Positions 8,795-17,404 are shown, numbered from the stretch's first letter. The stretch is DNA of 64,000 bases from Guptibacillus hwajinpoensis (GCF_005144865.1 NZ_SWFM01000001.1:1178001-1242000), one strand, 5' to 3'. The notes: generated by a model not told the origin, from the letters alone. Numbers and translations are program-made.

Positions 8795-9304
8795 TTATCT
8801 CTGTTCTGGATACGCTGAGTATCGATTGATATCGGACGCTGTAATGAGATCTGTATCGGGAGGTTCGTATCCTAGTTGACGAGAAACCCAAACCAATTGT
8901 CCTTTATGATGAAATTCATGAGTCGTTGTATGGGTGTAAAGCCATAGAACAGAGAACTCCTCATCGTCTTCCGAAACTCCTCTTGTAACCTTCTCTTCCT
9001 CTTGTCCCTCGAATCGATCCAAGAACCGATAAACAAGGTGATCCACTTCATCAAACAATTTCCGCATTTCATTGATGTCCTTCATTTGTTCAGGACGGTC
9101 GAAAAAGTCGGGATCCTTCAAGCCAACTTTTCCTAACCAATAGTGATAGCATTCTGCTACGTGTTGGTGGAGAGATCGCATCGAATTGCCACTGAACGCA
9201 TCCATTTCTTTCGTATAGTCTTCTTGATTTACCTTTTCACAGAAATGAAAGAGTAATTTTCTTGTGTGCATGATCCAGTCATACTGTTCTTTGAGTAGAT
9301 TCAC
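8795..9304 (-). CDS. DinB/YfiT-like metal-binding four-helix protein
   Basis: A 169-residue protein of the DinB-like superfamily (four-helix bundle, divalent metal). Putative ligands are His in SLHQHVAECYHYW (about residue 48) and the pair in HEFHHKGQLVW (about 129-133). The fold is shared by Bacillus thiol transferases and other small stress enzymes; the activity is unknown. GTG start with AGGAGG upstream. It may be co-transcribed after the isochorismatase-like gene (34-nt gap). Confidence 0.82.
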   Translation of the reverse strand: MNLLKEQYDWIMHTRKLLFHFCEKVNQEDYTKEMDAFSGNSMRSLHQHVAECYHYWLGKVGLKDPDFFDRPEQMKDINEMRKLFDEVDHLVYRFLDRFEGQEEEKVTRGVSEDDEEFSVLWLYTHTTTHEFHHKGQLVWVSRQLGYEPPDTDLITASDINRYSAYPEQR

Positions 9305-9338
9305 TGTTTTTTCCTCCTGTGCGTTCGTAAATCCTTTG

Positions 9339-9929
9339 TTATGTATTCCTTGTTACGTTCTCACTAAACCTTTTCTCGAGCTTAAACTCTTTTATTAACT
9401 CTTCTGTCGAAAGAATCGTGGCAAATTCGTCATGTAACGTGGCTAATGTTAATTCGTGGATTTGTTCAGCGTTATGATAAGTTCCATTTTGATCGGTTAA
9501 TCCGTACGTTGCAATTGCATCTGAAATGAGAAAAGTGTTAAACCCTAAATTACCACTCATTCGAGTTGTTGTAGATACGCAGTGAGCGGTAGTCAGCCCA
9601 GTTATCACAACATCAGTGATATTTTTTTCATGCAAGTACGCTTCTAGGTTCGTTCCGATAAAGCCACTATTTACTTTCTTAGTAAAAATTGGTTCACCCT
9701 TTTTTGGTCTAACGATGTCTTTGATCCCGAATCCCTTGTTCTCCGGATGAAAAAGAGAATTCGGATCATCAGACTGGTGTTGAATGTAAATAACGGGGTT
9801 TTCAGTGTTACGCCAGAGCGAGAGGATCTTTCTTATGTTATCTTCTGCTAAAATGTTATTTCGATTGCCCCATTTGTTATCTTCAAATGCTTGTTGGACA
9901 TCAACAATGACTAATGCTTTTGAGCGCAT
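9339..9929 (-). CDS. Isochorismatase-like cysteine hydrolase
   Basis: A 196-residue isochorismatase-fold hydrolase. The catalytic triad is visible: Asp in LVIVDVQQAF (residue 9), Lys in FTKKVNSGF (about 86) and Cys in GLTTAHCVSTT (about 118). The start is the ATG at 9929, preceded by AAGGAGGAAG; the frame extends upstream but without a ribosome site. Members include nicotinamidases and N-carbamoyl hydrolases; the substrate cannot be told here. It is followed closely by the DinB-like gene. Confidence 0.9.
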   Translation of the reverse strand: MRSKALVIVDVQQAFEDNKWGNRNNILAEDNIRKILSLWRNTENPVIYIQHQSDDPNSLFHPENKGFGIKDIVRPKKGEPIFTKKVNSGFIGTNLEAYLHEKNITDVVITGLTTAHCVSTTTRMSGNLGFNTFLISDAIATYGLTDQNGTYHNAEQIHELTLATLHDEFATILSTEELIKEFKLEKRFSENVTRNT

Positions 9930-10125
9930 AAAACTTCCTCCTTCGTACAAAAAATCTGCCATTTTAAATAATTCTAAGATTAAAGATAGAATCCTGCACA
10001 GCACATAGTTCTTTCCTATAAAGGTGTTCGCTACTAATCGTCATAGACTAGTTGAAATTTCCTCCTTAACAACGACCATGTTTATGGTATCTTAAGATAG
10101 ATGTATCTTTCTCAGGAGGGAAGAG

Positions 10126-11193
10126 ATGATTTATTTAAAGAAATGGATAACTGATTTCAGATCACCATCATATGAGCCGGAGTTCGATGTCGAACAAGTC
10201 TCCGCTTTCTTAAAAGAACATGGAGGTCATCATTTATCACATTTGATGCTATTGAAAGACAAAGAAATTTACTGGGCACAGCAAGGTAATGTTTTAATTG
10301 CTTACAAACAGATTGCCAATAAATTGGTTGTATTGGGAGATCCCATTGGCGTTGAATCCCTGGTATTTGAAGCGATGAAAGAATTCTGTGAGTATGGTGA
10401 AAACAATGGCCTTACACCCGTCTTCTATCAAGTTAGTCCCCGATATATGGCTTATTATCATGAACTAGGTTATCGATTCTTGAAACTAGGAGAAGAAAGT
10501 GTGATGGATCTTGATGGCTTTTCGCTAGCAGGTAAAAAAGGGGCAAAATTGCGAACAAGATGCAATAAGTTTGCTCGTAACTCCTTTTCGTTTAGCGTAG
10601 TGCATCCGCCATATACGAACGAACTTCTCTCAACCTTGTCGAAGGTTTCTGACTCTTGGCTTGGCGATCAGAAGGAAAAGGGGTTTTCCGTCGTTTCATT
10701 TAATGAAGAATACGTGTCGAGTTTTCCTATCGCCTTATTGTATGATCCCAAAGGTGAGGTCGTTGCGTTTGCTACTCTAGCAACGGATTATAAAAGCAGT
10801 GTTTGCATCGACTTAATGCGTAAGCGTTGTGACAGTCCACATGGAACAATGGATGTACTGTTCATCCACATCTTTAAATGGTTGAAAGAAAACGATTATC
10901 GGTCATGTAGCCTTGGGATGGCTCCCTTATCTAATGTAGGAAATCATAAAGATGCGTTCATGAGCGAAAAGCTGATGCGCCTAGCTTTCAATCACGCAAA
11001 CTCTTTCTATAATTTTAAAGGTCTAAGAGATTTCAAAAGTAAGTTTACGGACAAATGGGAACCTAAATACTTGGTATATAAAAATACGTGTTTCATCACT
11101 CTTTTTCAATTAATGCTTTTGATTAATCGGTCCCCAGTCTCTCAACCGAAATCTGTTAACCCGATACGATTCTTTCTTAAGAAAACAGGATGA
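10126..11193 (+). CDS. Free-standing MprF C-terminal-like aminoacyltransferase domain (DUF2156)
   Basis: A 355-residue protein matching the tandem-GNAT cytosolic domain of phosphatidylglycerol lysyltransferase (MprF), which moves an amino acid from tRNA to lipid. Typical segments are ALGDP-like VVLGDPIG near residue 70, FYQVSPRYMAYYHELGYRFLKLGE near 105, and FYNFKGLRDFKSKFTDKWEPKYLVY near the end. The usual N-terminal 12-14-helix flippase region is absent: it starts directly at the domain with a good ribosome site (AGGAGGGAAGAG). Lipid modification or another tRNA-dependent transfer is possible. Confidence 0.85.
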   Translation: MIYLKKWITDFRSPSYEPEFDVEQVSAFLKEHGGHHLSHLMLLKDKEIYWAQQGNVLIAYKQIANKLVVLGDPIGVESLVFEAMKEFCEYGENNGLTPVFYQVSPRYMAYYHELGYRFLKLGEESVMDLDGFSLAGKKGAKLRTRCNKFARNSFSFSVVHPPYTNELLSTLSKVSDSWLGDQKEKGFSVVSFNEEYVSSFPIALLYDPKGEVVAFATLATDYKSSVCIDLMRKRCDSPHGTMDVLFIHIFKWLKENDYRSCSLGMAPLSNVGNHKDAFMSEKLMRLAFNHANSFYNFKGLRDFKSKFTDKWEPKYLVYKNTCFITLFQLMLLINRSPVSQPKSVNPIRFFLKKTG

Positions 11194-11213
11194 AGAAATT
11201 ACATTTACAAGTG

Positions 11214-11244
11214 ACCAGTCTGGATATCCAGACTGGTTATTTTT
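11214..11244 (+). terminator. Terminator after the DUF2156 gene
   Basis: A 10-bp perfect stem ACCAGTCTGG/CCAGACTGGT, loop ATAT, then TATTTTT. Confidence 0.85.
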
Positions 11245-11268
11245 CAATAGTACACACAATTCTTCAAG

Positions 11269-12519
11269 TTACTTTCTACTTTCATACCACTCCACTACAC
11301 GAGATTCGCCAATCATATAAAGTAATAATCGTAAAAGTGCATAGCATGTCAGAAACCCTGAGACGATGCTAATAAGTAACATAGTGGCAAAACCTTTCAC
11401 ACTTCCGACACCAAATACAAAAAGACCTGCTGCCGTAATTAACGTTGTGAGTTGAGCATCTCCTATCGTGACAAACGTTCGATTAGAAGCATCCATCACA
11501 GTCTGTAAGAACGACTTACCTGGTTTTACTTCTTCTTTAAGGCGTTCGAATGTAATGATTGTTGCATCTACTGCTATGCCAAGTCCTAAGATAAAAGCTG
11601 CTAATCCTGTTAAGGTTAGTACTCCTTCAAAGAAGACAAATAGTCCTATAGTAAGATAGAGGTAACTGAGCATACATAAGATAGAAACAAGTCCAAGGAA
11701 ACGATATCGCCACACCATATAAGAAAAAACTAGGAAGATTGCTATAATGCCAGAAATCAACGTTTGATTTAAAGATTTCTCACCAAGTTTGGCACTAACG
11801 GATTGAGAGGATATTTCTATTAATGGAGCAGGAAGATCGCCAGTGGTTAGAGCTTTTGCTACGATTTCTGCTTCTTTCTTTGAAAAATCGCTACTTAAGG
11901 ACATTCCAGAGCTTGACCAGGTTTGTTTAACCATCCCTTCATAAATAATCTTTGAATCTATCTTTAATGTCGCTTCTTTATAGGAGTCACCATTCACATA
12001 ATCAAGCCATAACACTAGTTTCTTACCTTCGTACTTTTTTGTGATGCTCTCCATATCAACGGATTCAGTAAAATCTATTGATATGTTAGGCGAACTATCC
12101 TCAGAAGGCTTTTCTATTTTCACAGCAGAAAAATCACTAGAGGAAAGGACAAGTTGATCATCCGTATCTCGAAACGTAATATTTCCCCCGATCGAAATAA
12201 ACTCTCTAGCCTCCTCCTGATCTTTCACTCCAGGTACCTGCACACGAATTCGATCATCATCTTCAATCGTAATAACCGGTTCACTGATACCAAGCAAGTT
12301 GATTCGATCACTGATTAAAGAAGCCATCTGGGTAACAAGCTTCTCTTCAGGAATCTCTCTCCCTTCATATGGCTCCTGTACTTCATACAGAATTTCAAAT
12401 CCGCCCTGTAAATCCAATCCCACCTTTATTTCGTCTACAATGTTTTTTGACGTAGTGAAAAAGAGGAGAAAGAGTAAAGAAATAGTAATTGAAGTTGAAA
12501 TGATCCAGCTTTTTTTCAT
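11269..12519 (-). CDS. Stand-alone SecD-like export protein
   Basis: A 416-residue SecD-type RND protein: an N-terminal helix, the P1 start VGLDLQGGFEILYEV (about residue 33), RIRVQVPGVKDQEEA, and five C-terminal helices with GLGIAVDATIITFERLKEE near residue 315. The family version of that last motif is usually AVDANVLIFER, so it is divergent. Bacillus normally has one fused SecDF; here there is no SecF part and no secF beside it. The start is ATG at 12519 rather than GTG at 12531, which abuts the AAGGG ribosome site. It probably duplicates or specialises SecD function in protein export. Confidence 0.85.
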   Translation of the reverse strand: MKKSWIISTSITISLLFLLFFTTSKNIVDEIKVGLDLQGGFEILYEVQEPYEGREIPEEKLVTQMASLISDRINLLGISEPVITIEDDDRIRVQVPGVKDQEEAREFISIGGNITFRDTDDQLVLSSSDFSAVKIEKPSEDSSPNISIDFTESVDMESITKKYEGKKLVLWLDYVNGDSYKEATLKIDSKIIYEGMVKQTWSSSGMSLSSDFSKKEAEIVAKALTTGDLPAPLIEISSQSVSAKLGEKSLNQTLISGIIAIFLVFSYMVWRYRFLGLVSILCMLSYLYLTIGLFVFFEGVLTLTGLAAFILGLGIAVDATIITFERLKEEVKPGKSFLQTVMDASNRTFVTIGDAQLTTLITAAGLFVFGVGSVKGFATMLLISIVSGFLTCYALLRLLLYMIGESRVVEWYESRK

Positions 12520-12619
12520 ATGTAAAAACACCCTTATTTTATAGATATTTCCATTGTGTCAAAGCCTGTGATAGATTACCAGGTGTTTAGCTTTCAGGTT
12601 TGCAAGCGCCAATTCGCGA

Positions 12620-12639
12620 GTGCCTGTCACCGCCCGAAT
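12620..12639 (+). repeat. Dispersed hairpin repeat, copy 2 (loop CCTGT)
   Basis: AATTCGCGA then GTGCCTGTCACCGCCCGAAT. One base in the tail differs from the consensus (CACCGCCC instead of CACCACCC). Confidence 0.85.
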
Positions 12640-12668
12640 GTTTTTTAGAAAACTGGATGAAGCTTTTG

Positions 12669-12708
12669 AAAAAGGACCTGCCTGAGGTTAATGAGGCTGG
12701 TCCTTTTT
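12669..12708. terminator. Terminator-like hairpin upstream of the K+ channel gene
   Basis: AAAAAGGACCTGCCT (12669-12683) pairs with AGGCTGGTCCTTTTT (12694-12708) with one mismatch. It precedes rather than follows an intact gene on the plus strand, so it may be an attenuator or the remnant of a lost gene. Confidence 0.5.
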
Positions 12709-12818
12709 CGTTGGGGGATAATGATAGCATGGCCATTTTATCTCCCCCATCATTAAATCCAATAAATATGCGTTTAATCTTAAACGAAAAAGATAATAAA
12801 AGGATGGAGGTGAATAAA

Positions 12819-13226
12819 ATGATAAATTTCTTAATCGGAGCCACTATCTTATTTATTGCAATCAATCTTTTCTATTTTTTCTCAAATAAAACATATAAAA
12901 AAAGCACTTTCAGTTCAGCACTTTTTCTTAAATTGTTCTTTGTTCTACTTGGAGTGTTAGTTGGATTTACTTTTCTTTACTATCTTTTATCAATGAAAGA
13001 AACAATAATAGTCCAGAGTCTTTCTTCACGTAAACCTATTGAACCTACTTTATTAAATTTATTCTATTTTAGTGGTGAGACTCTATTGTCAGTTGGTTAT
13101 GGAGATATTTTGCCAATAGGACCCGCTCGTTTCTTTGCGATTATCGAATCAATGATTGGGATTCTTTTACCAACGGCATATTTCATGAAAGCTATAGATT
13201 TATCCAACCAATCAAAACACAAATAA
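12819..13226 (+). CDS. Small potassium channel (Ion_trans_2 type)
   Basis: A 135-residue membrane protein with an N-terminal helix (about 3-20), a second helix (about 32-55), a pore loop with the selectivity filter SVGYGD near residue 95, and a final helix. The filter matches K+ channels (TVGYGD). There is no RCK/TrkA-N domain, so gating would come from a partner or be intrinsic. The start is ATG at 12819 behind GGAGGTGA; the frame runs further upstream through the repeat and hairpin but has no ribosome site there. Confidence 0.88.
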   Translation: MINFLIGATILFIAINLFYFFSNKTYKKSTFSSALFLKLFFVLLGVLVGFTFLYYLLSMKETIIVQSLSSRKPIEPTLLNLFYFSGETLLSVGYGDILPIGPARFFAIIESMIGILLPTAYFMKAIDLSNQSKHK

Positions 13227-13281
13227 GTTCAGAGGCAGGAAAGATTAGAAAGCTCCCTCCAAACTCTTATTTCTCTAACGA

Positions 13282-13299
13282 GTGCCTGTCACCACCCGA
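13282..13299 (+). repeat. Dispersed hairpin repeat, copy 3 (loop CCTGT)
   Basis: GTGCCTGTCACCACCCGA in the space after the K+ channel gene. Confidence 0.88.
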
Positions 13300-13321
13300 T
13301 TGGTATCATAATATGTCGTTT

Positions 13322-13361
13322 AACCTGCTGCATTATGTATGAGGTGGCAGGTTGCTTTTTT
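13322..13361 (+). terminator. Possible terminator after the K+ channel gene
   Basis: AACCTGC (13322-13328) pairs with GCAGGTT (13347-13353), followed by GCTTTTTTCTT. The loop is long (18 nt). Confidence 0.55.
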
Positions 13362-14085
13362 CTTCAACCCAAACCTCCAAATCTGATCCGCTCCCCCCTT
13401 CTTTTCAACCAGGACGCTATCGCTTGTTTCTTATCTTTTTCTTTATCTACTCTCCAATGCTTTATTGCGCTCTTACTTCTTACTAGATCAATTTCTCTAA
13501 GCTTGCCATGCTTCTCTTCCCTTAATGCGCCTCAACCACTGAAGGCACTAGACAGGATAGGAAACATTGGACAGAGAATGACTACCTTTACAGCGCTGAC
13601 AAGAAAGCATCAGCACTGTAAAAGCAGACGTCCACTAATACTGAAGTATACTGAGACCGTCTTAGGGTTCCACCGTATCACCCGATTTGAACGCTCGAAT
13701 TTCTTCATCAGCGCACTTTCTACACATTAAACCAGTCCAATGTGCGTGGTCTTTGCGCTGCTACCCGTACCGTAGTACGCCTGGTTACCTTACCGAACCG
13801 TTAGGGCCGTTCTCGCCATAGCTTCTCATCACATAAACCGGGAAATGTGTACTCTTGAGAACGCTGAATTTTCTGCATCGGCTTCAGCTCACCTGACAAG
13901 TTTAGTTTAACAACGTGTGGTAGGCCTTCCACGTTCTGAACAACGGCACACTTTAAGAAACCTCACAATCGTCTCTTTTAAAAAGAAGATTGGAAGCCGT
14001 TGTTCACTATTAAATTGGTCTTGCGATTATGTATAAAAAGATAGCGAGGTCCATCGCTTGCCCTGAACCTCTGCTACTGTTTTTG
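13362..14085. other. Decayed segment with hairpins, no intact gene
   Basis: No full gene on either strand. Minus-strand fragments look protein-like but are cut by stops: a 56-codon frame ending at 13364 (with KSAIKHWRVDKEKDKK), and a frame containing CRKCADEE (about 13700) and CQRCKGSHS (about 13600) separated by two stops, like a broken zinc-ribbon protein. Hairpins: TTACAGCGCTGA/TCAGCACTGTAA at about 13587-13621, and GAACAACGGC (13938-13947) with GCCGTTGTTC (13996-14005) plus inner helix CAATC/GATTG. Probably a degraded gene or insertion; identity unknown. Confidence 0.45.
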
Positions 14086-14087
14086 GA

Positions 14088-14249
14088 TTACATCACTTTC
14101 TTATTCAAACGTTGTGAAGTTAGGTGATCTGGTAACTGAAGAATCGTTTCATTCAGCGTATCGAGCTTTCCTTCAATGCGGTGCAGTAGATATAGCGTTA
14201 CCACAATTGGAAAACCAACATCGCTGATGAGTGACATCCAGGATTCCAT
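14088..14249 (-). CDS. YvrJ family small membrane protein
   Basis: A 53-residue protein with one transmembrane helix. MESWMSLISDVGFPIVVTLY followed by LLHRIEGKLDTL is the YvrJ pattern. The start is ATG at 14249, preceded by GGGAGG. Last of three small genes (DUF1659, DUF2922, YvrJ) read together on the minus strand, a set often found together in Bacillaceae. Function unknown. Confidence 0.88.
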   Translation of the reverse strand: MESWMSLISDVGFPIVVTLYLLHRIEGKLDTLNETILQLPDHLTSQRLNKKVM

Positions 14250-14315
14250 CTTTGTTCCTCCCTTTTCGTTTTCATCGTCAAGAAAGAGGAAGGACAATGC
14301 CCCTCCTCATTTCAA

Positions 14316-14534
14316 TTAGCTGATCACAATATCATTCTCGTTACGTTCAACGAGGCGCGCGCCTTTTTTAGCTGTCACATCGCCACCGCTTGTTGTGAAG
14401 CAGTTTTGAGCGATGATCGCATCCATTGCCGCAGCAATGGCAGCTGGATTTACAGGTTCAACCGGATCGCTTAGTGTGATTGAGAATGGCTTGTTATCTC
14501 GTGTATCGAATTGAAGATCGAGTGTTTTTGCCAT
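14316..14534 (-). CDS. DUF2922 family protein
   Basis: A 72-residue cytoplasmic protein, MAKTLDLQFDTRDNKPFSIT then LSDPVEPVNPAAIAAAMDAI, the DUF2922 pattern. GGAGGG upstream of the ATG. Middle gene of the DUF1659-DUF2922-YvrJ set. Function unknown. Confidence 0.88.
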   Translation of the reverse strand: MAKTLDLQFDTRDNKPFSITLSDPVEPVNPAAIAAAMDAIIAQNCFTTSGGDVTAKKGARLVERNENDIVIS

Positions 14535-14569
14535 AGTGAGTGCCCTCCATTCTTATTAATTGAGTGATC

Positions 14570-14788
14570 TTACGCTTGTAGGTCAGATGAATCATTGCGC
14601 TCAACCGCGAATAAGTTGTGCTGCTGCAGTGGTGCAAGCGCTAGTGCTACTGCAAAAAGCGCATCTGGTGATGCGGACGGCTTGATGTTGTTGAAGTTCT
14701 TACTGCGGAAGATCGATTTGCCGTTCTCGTCAACGCCGGTTTCTAGTACCATGCGAAGCTGCGTGTTCATGAGAGATGCTGTTGCCAT
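14570..14788 (-). CDS. DUF1659 family protein
   Basis: A 72-residue protein (TQLRMVLETGVDENGKSIFR then SKNFNNIKPSASPDALFAVA) of the DUF1659 family. The start is ATG at 14788 after AAGGAGGTGA; the in-frame GTG three codons earlier lies inside that ribosome site. First gene of the three-gene set. Function unknown. Confidence 0.88.
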   Translation of the reverse strand: MATASLMNTQLRMVLETGVDENGKSIFRSKNFNNIKPSASPDALFAVALALAPLQQHNLFAVERNDSSDLQA

Positions 14789-14865
14789 GTTGATCACCTC
14801 CTTTCACCCTATATATCGTTATGAAAATAGAAAAAGGGGCATCTGTATTAAAAAATTTCCAACGA

Positions 14866-14906
14866 AAAAAAGGCTCCCCATCACGTCATTGATAGGGAGC
14901 CTTTTT
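14866..14906 (-). terminator. Terminator of the sulfatase gene
   Basis: AAAAAAGGCTCCC pairs with GGGAGCCTTTTT across a 16-nt loop, directly after the sulfatase stop codon. Confidence 0.85.
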
Positions 14907-14908
14907 AA

Positions 14909-16678
14909 TTAGAAATCACAGGACGGCATTCCAGGTACATTGCCACTACTTGGAGATAACCTTTTCTTGCGGCACTGTTCTTCAAGCAGCAAGCTTAACC
15001 GCTCCTGTATTTTAATTGTCTCTGGCGTCTGGTAGGAGGGATCGGCTAAATTTCGTTCTTCTAAAGGATCACTGGACAGGTTATATAATTCAAATTCATC
15101 AGGTACCGGGGTTGTTTTTGTTGTTGTTACGCAATGGGAATACTGCACATCTGAATTGGGAGGCACTGGAGTGTCCTCATGAAGAACAACATCCTGAACA
15201 CCAGGATTACTCCAGAATTGAGGGTTATCGTAATAGCGCGAAAACTTCCAGAGCTCATGTTTCTTTTCCACACCAGTCGGAAGTGTGGTGATAACCGCTT
15301 CAATGTGATTTGGTTGAACAACGGATTCGTAAGGCTGGCCAGTGACGGAGACCTGGTTTAACCCTCTTGTCACGTCATCATCTGTCATAAAATAGAGCGG
15401 TTCATTAGCACGATCAAACCTTCTTTTCCCTTTAAGAAGCGGTGTAAGGTCTCGCCCAACTAAGGGATGGACTTCTGTATGATCAACCCTTAGTTTTTCT
15501 TGTGCTTTTCTTGGATTAATTCCAGCTAGCCCTAACATTGTTGGCAAGACATCAACATGACTCGTTAACATCGTTGTGCTTTGTCTTCCTGATAAAAGTT
15601 TTGGGCTGTGGATGATCATGGGAACATGAATAGACTCCTCATACGTGTTGTACCATTTTTGATACAGTTGTCCGTGAGCGCCTAATAATTCACCATGATC
15701 AGAAAGAAAGATCACAACGGTATTTTCATAAAATGCGGATTTTTGCAGTGCTGTAAACACCTTATGCATTTCATCATCAGCTTGCTTTTGTAGCGAATAA
15801 TACAATTGGCGATAGAAGAGGTCGTCTTTCAGCGGTTGCAATGCTTTCGGATAGGTTATGCGATAGCTACTTTGCGCAGTTGGCTTCGTACGTAACGATT
15901 CTCCAGAAGTAGGGGCTGGCGGAATGTTGGGAACAGATGGATCGACCTTAAAATCATATAAGCCACTCTGGGCTGCAAATACGCCATATAAGGCGATGTC
16001 ATGGGGGTTAATGAATGAACTCATAATCATCCACGGGGAGGTGTCAGATTCCTCTTGTTCAAGAGATTGAATTAACTCAACTACTTCAGCGGCATAAATA
16101 ACATCTCGACCGCTGATCCCAACTGCTGCAGATGAAGCAGAGTTTCGCGGATTTATACCATGTGGCTCTGGTCCCACCCATCCATCGAATCCAAATTCAT
16201 CTAGTCGACTAGCATTAAGATACTGCTGAACATTCTCCTCATCAGGTACTCCTGTAGACGTATAACTTGCTAATGCATTATTCGTTCCAGGGATGAGAAT
16301 GTCTTCTTCAGATGCGTGCCATTTCCCTTTCCAGTAGGTTCGATATCCTGCGGTGCGTAAATAATCACCCATCGTCGGAACGGTATTTCGATCAAGCCAG
16401 AAGATGTCAGGATCAAATGGTGTTTTAGCTGCACCACTTGTTTGCGTAACACCATGAAGCGATGGGTACTGTCCTGTGTATAGCGTTGTTCTACTCGGTG
16501 AACAGGCTGTGCTACCCGCGTAATGCTTCTTAAATTCAAAGCCGTTTTCTTTTAATAGCTCCTGTGTAATTAAGTTCTTTCTTCTCCACTCCCTCAACTC
16601 TTTACTTTCATAAACGGATGGGTACCGTTCTTGGTCGACCATAAGTATAAGAAAGTTTGGCTTTTTATCTTTCGCCAT
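14909..16678 (-). CDS. Sulfatase family hydrolase (Cys-type signature)
   Basis: A 589-residue type I sulfatase or related alkaline-phosphatase-fold hydrolase. It begins KPNFLILMVDQERYPS (metal-binding Asp), has the formylglycine signature CSPSRTTLYTG near residue 70, and VVIFLSDHGELLGAHGQLYQK near 335 with further metal ligands. The signature Cys would need a formylglycine-generating enzyme, not seen in the window. The start is ATG at 16678 behind AAGGGGGAA. No signal peptide is visible, so it should be cytoplasmic; arylsulfatase or choline sulfatase activity is possible but unproven. Confidence 0.9.
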   Translation of the reverse strand: MAKDKKPNFLILMVDQERYPSVYESKELREWRRKNLITQELLKENGFEFKKHYAGSTACSPSRTTLYTGQYPSLHGVTQTSGAAKTPFDPDIFWLDRNTVPTMGDYLRTAGYRTYWKGKWHASEEDILIPGTNNALASYTSTGVPDEENVQQYLNASRLDEFGFDGWVGPEPHGINPRNSASSAAVGISGRDVIYAAEVVELIQSLEQEESDTSPWMIMSSFINPHDIALYGVFAAQSGLYDFKVDPSVPNIPPAPTSGESLRTKPTAQSSYRITYPKALQPLKDDLFYRQLYYSLQKQADDEMHKVFTALQKSAFYENTVVIFLSDHGELLGAHGQLYQKWYNTYEESIHVPMIIHSPKLLSGRQSTTMLTSHVDVLPTMLGLAGINPRKAQEKLRVDHTEVHPLVGRDLTPLLKGKRRFDRANEPLYFMTDDDVTRGLNQVSVTGQPYESVVQPNHIEAVITTLPTGVEKKHELWKFSRYYDNPQFWSNPGVQDVVLHEDTPVPPNSDVQYSHCVTTTKTTPVPDEFELYNLSSDPLEERNLADPSYQTPETIKIQERLSLLLEEQCRKKRLSPSSGNVPGMPSCDF

Positions 16679-16710
16679 TGTTGGATTCCCCCTTAAGTAA
16701 CGAGCCTGAT

Positions 16711-16803
16711 TCATTGGAAGGGTGACCAGCTCTTTCGTTCGTAAAAGTGCCCTACCACAACCTTCAACATCAGGGCGAAAAGCAAGTTCACTCTTCTACG
16801 CAT
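16711..16803 (-). CDS. Possible 30-codon upstream ORF
   Basis: A minus-strand ORF (MRRRVNLLFALMLKVVVGHF then YERKSWSPFQ) with GTAGGAGG placed 8 nt before its ATG, ending 33 nt before the sulfatase start. It could be a leader peptide or a chance ORF; no homologue is recognised. Confidence 0.3.
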   Translation of the reverse strand: MRRRVNLLFALMLKVVVGHFYERKSWSPFQ

Positions 16804-16857
16804 GCTTTCATCCTCCTACACCATATGCTCCAGCCTAAAGCACTGTTCATGACAAAG

Positions 16858-16892
16858 AAAAAGCGGGTGGTGACAGGCACCACCCGCTTTTT
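16858..16892 (-). terminator. Hairpin repeat copy 4 forming a perfect terminator
   Basis: AAAAAGCGGGTGGTG (16858-16872), loop ACAGG, and CACCACCCGCTTTTT (16878-16892) form a perfect 15-bp stem. It contains the dispersed repeat core and lies just after the M50 peptidase gene on the minus strand. Confidence 0.88.
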
Positions 16893-16924
16893 GTTGGATA
16901 TTGTCAAATGAAATTTTTAAGGGC

Positions 16925-17404
16925 TTAATCAATTGGATCTTCTGCCTTGCCGTATCGAATGACGTCATAAATTGCCATGCCATCGCTAGGCTTACCATCA
17001 TCATTCTTATAAGGCATTAATGAAAAGAAAATGAAGTAGAAAGAGAAATAAACAAACTGTCTAAATATTAAGGACTTAGGGAGAACATCAGTTAGAATGA
17101 GGTAATTTATTAATAAAATTAGTATTAAATTAAATAAGCTACCGGCTAAATAGATGGAAACATGCGCCCATGTTTTGTTGTATGATAACTTGTCATACTG
17201 ACACCAACCTTCCATGAAGTATCTCTTCCGTATTTCAAGTGGTCCGATATCAAATATTTTCTTACCTGTTCCGATACTAAATTTAATCCTGCCTCCAAAA
17301 AGTCTTGCAACCAAAACGTGTCCTGCTTCATGAACAAAGGTAACTACCGGTAAGATGATAAAAAAGTTCACAAAAAACATTGGTATATCGCTAAATGTAA
17401 ACAT
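16925..17404 (-). CDS. M50 (site-2 protease-like) membrane peptidase homologue
   Basis: A 159-residue membrane protein. FVHEAGHVLVARLFGG (about residues 22-37) carries the HExxH zinc motif inside the first helix, and the C-terminal LMPYKNDDGKPSDG region gives the third ligand pattern of M50 peptidases. Short for the family, with about four helices and no PDZ domain. The start is ATG at 17404 behind GGAGG. Substrate unknown. The repeat-based hairpin just downstream probably terminates it. Confidence 0.8.
   Translation of the reverse strand: MFTFSDIPMFFVNFFIILPVVTFVHEAGHVLVARLFGGRIKFSIGTGKKIFDIGPLEIRKRYFMEGWCQYDKLSYNKTWAHVSIYLAGSLFNLILILLINYLILTDVLPKSLIFRQFVYFSFYFIFFSLMPYKNDDGKPSDGMAIYDVIRYGKAEDPID

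Noticed and set aside
13335..13730. Plus-strand frame of 131 codons
   Set aside because: Its composition is not protein-like, it lacks a ribosome site and overlaps terminator and decayed minus-strand fragments.
14088..14797. DUF1659/DUF2922/YvrJ as prophage remnant
   Set aside because: The trio is a common chromosomal set in Bacillaceae and no phage structural, lysis or integrase gene is nearby.
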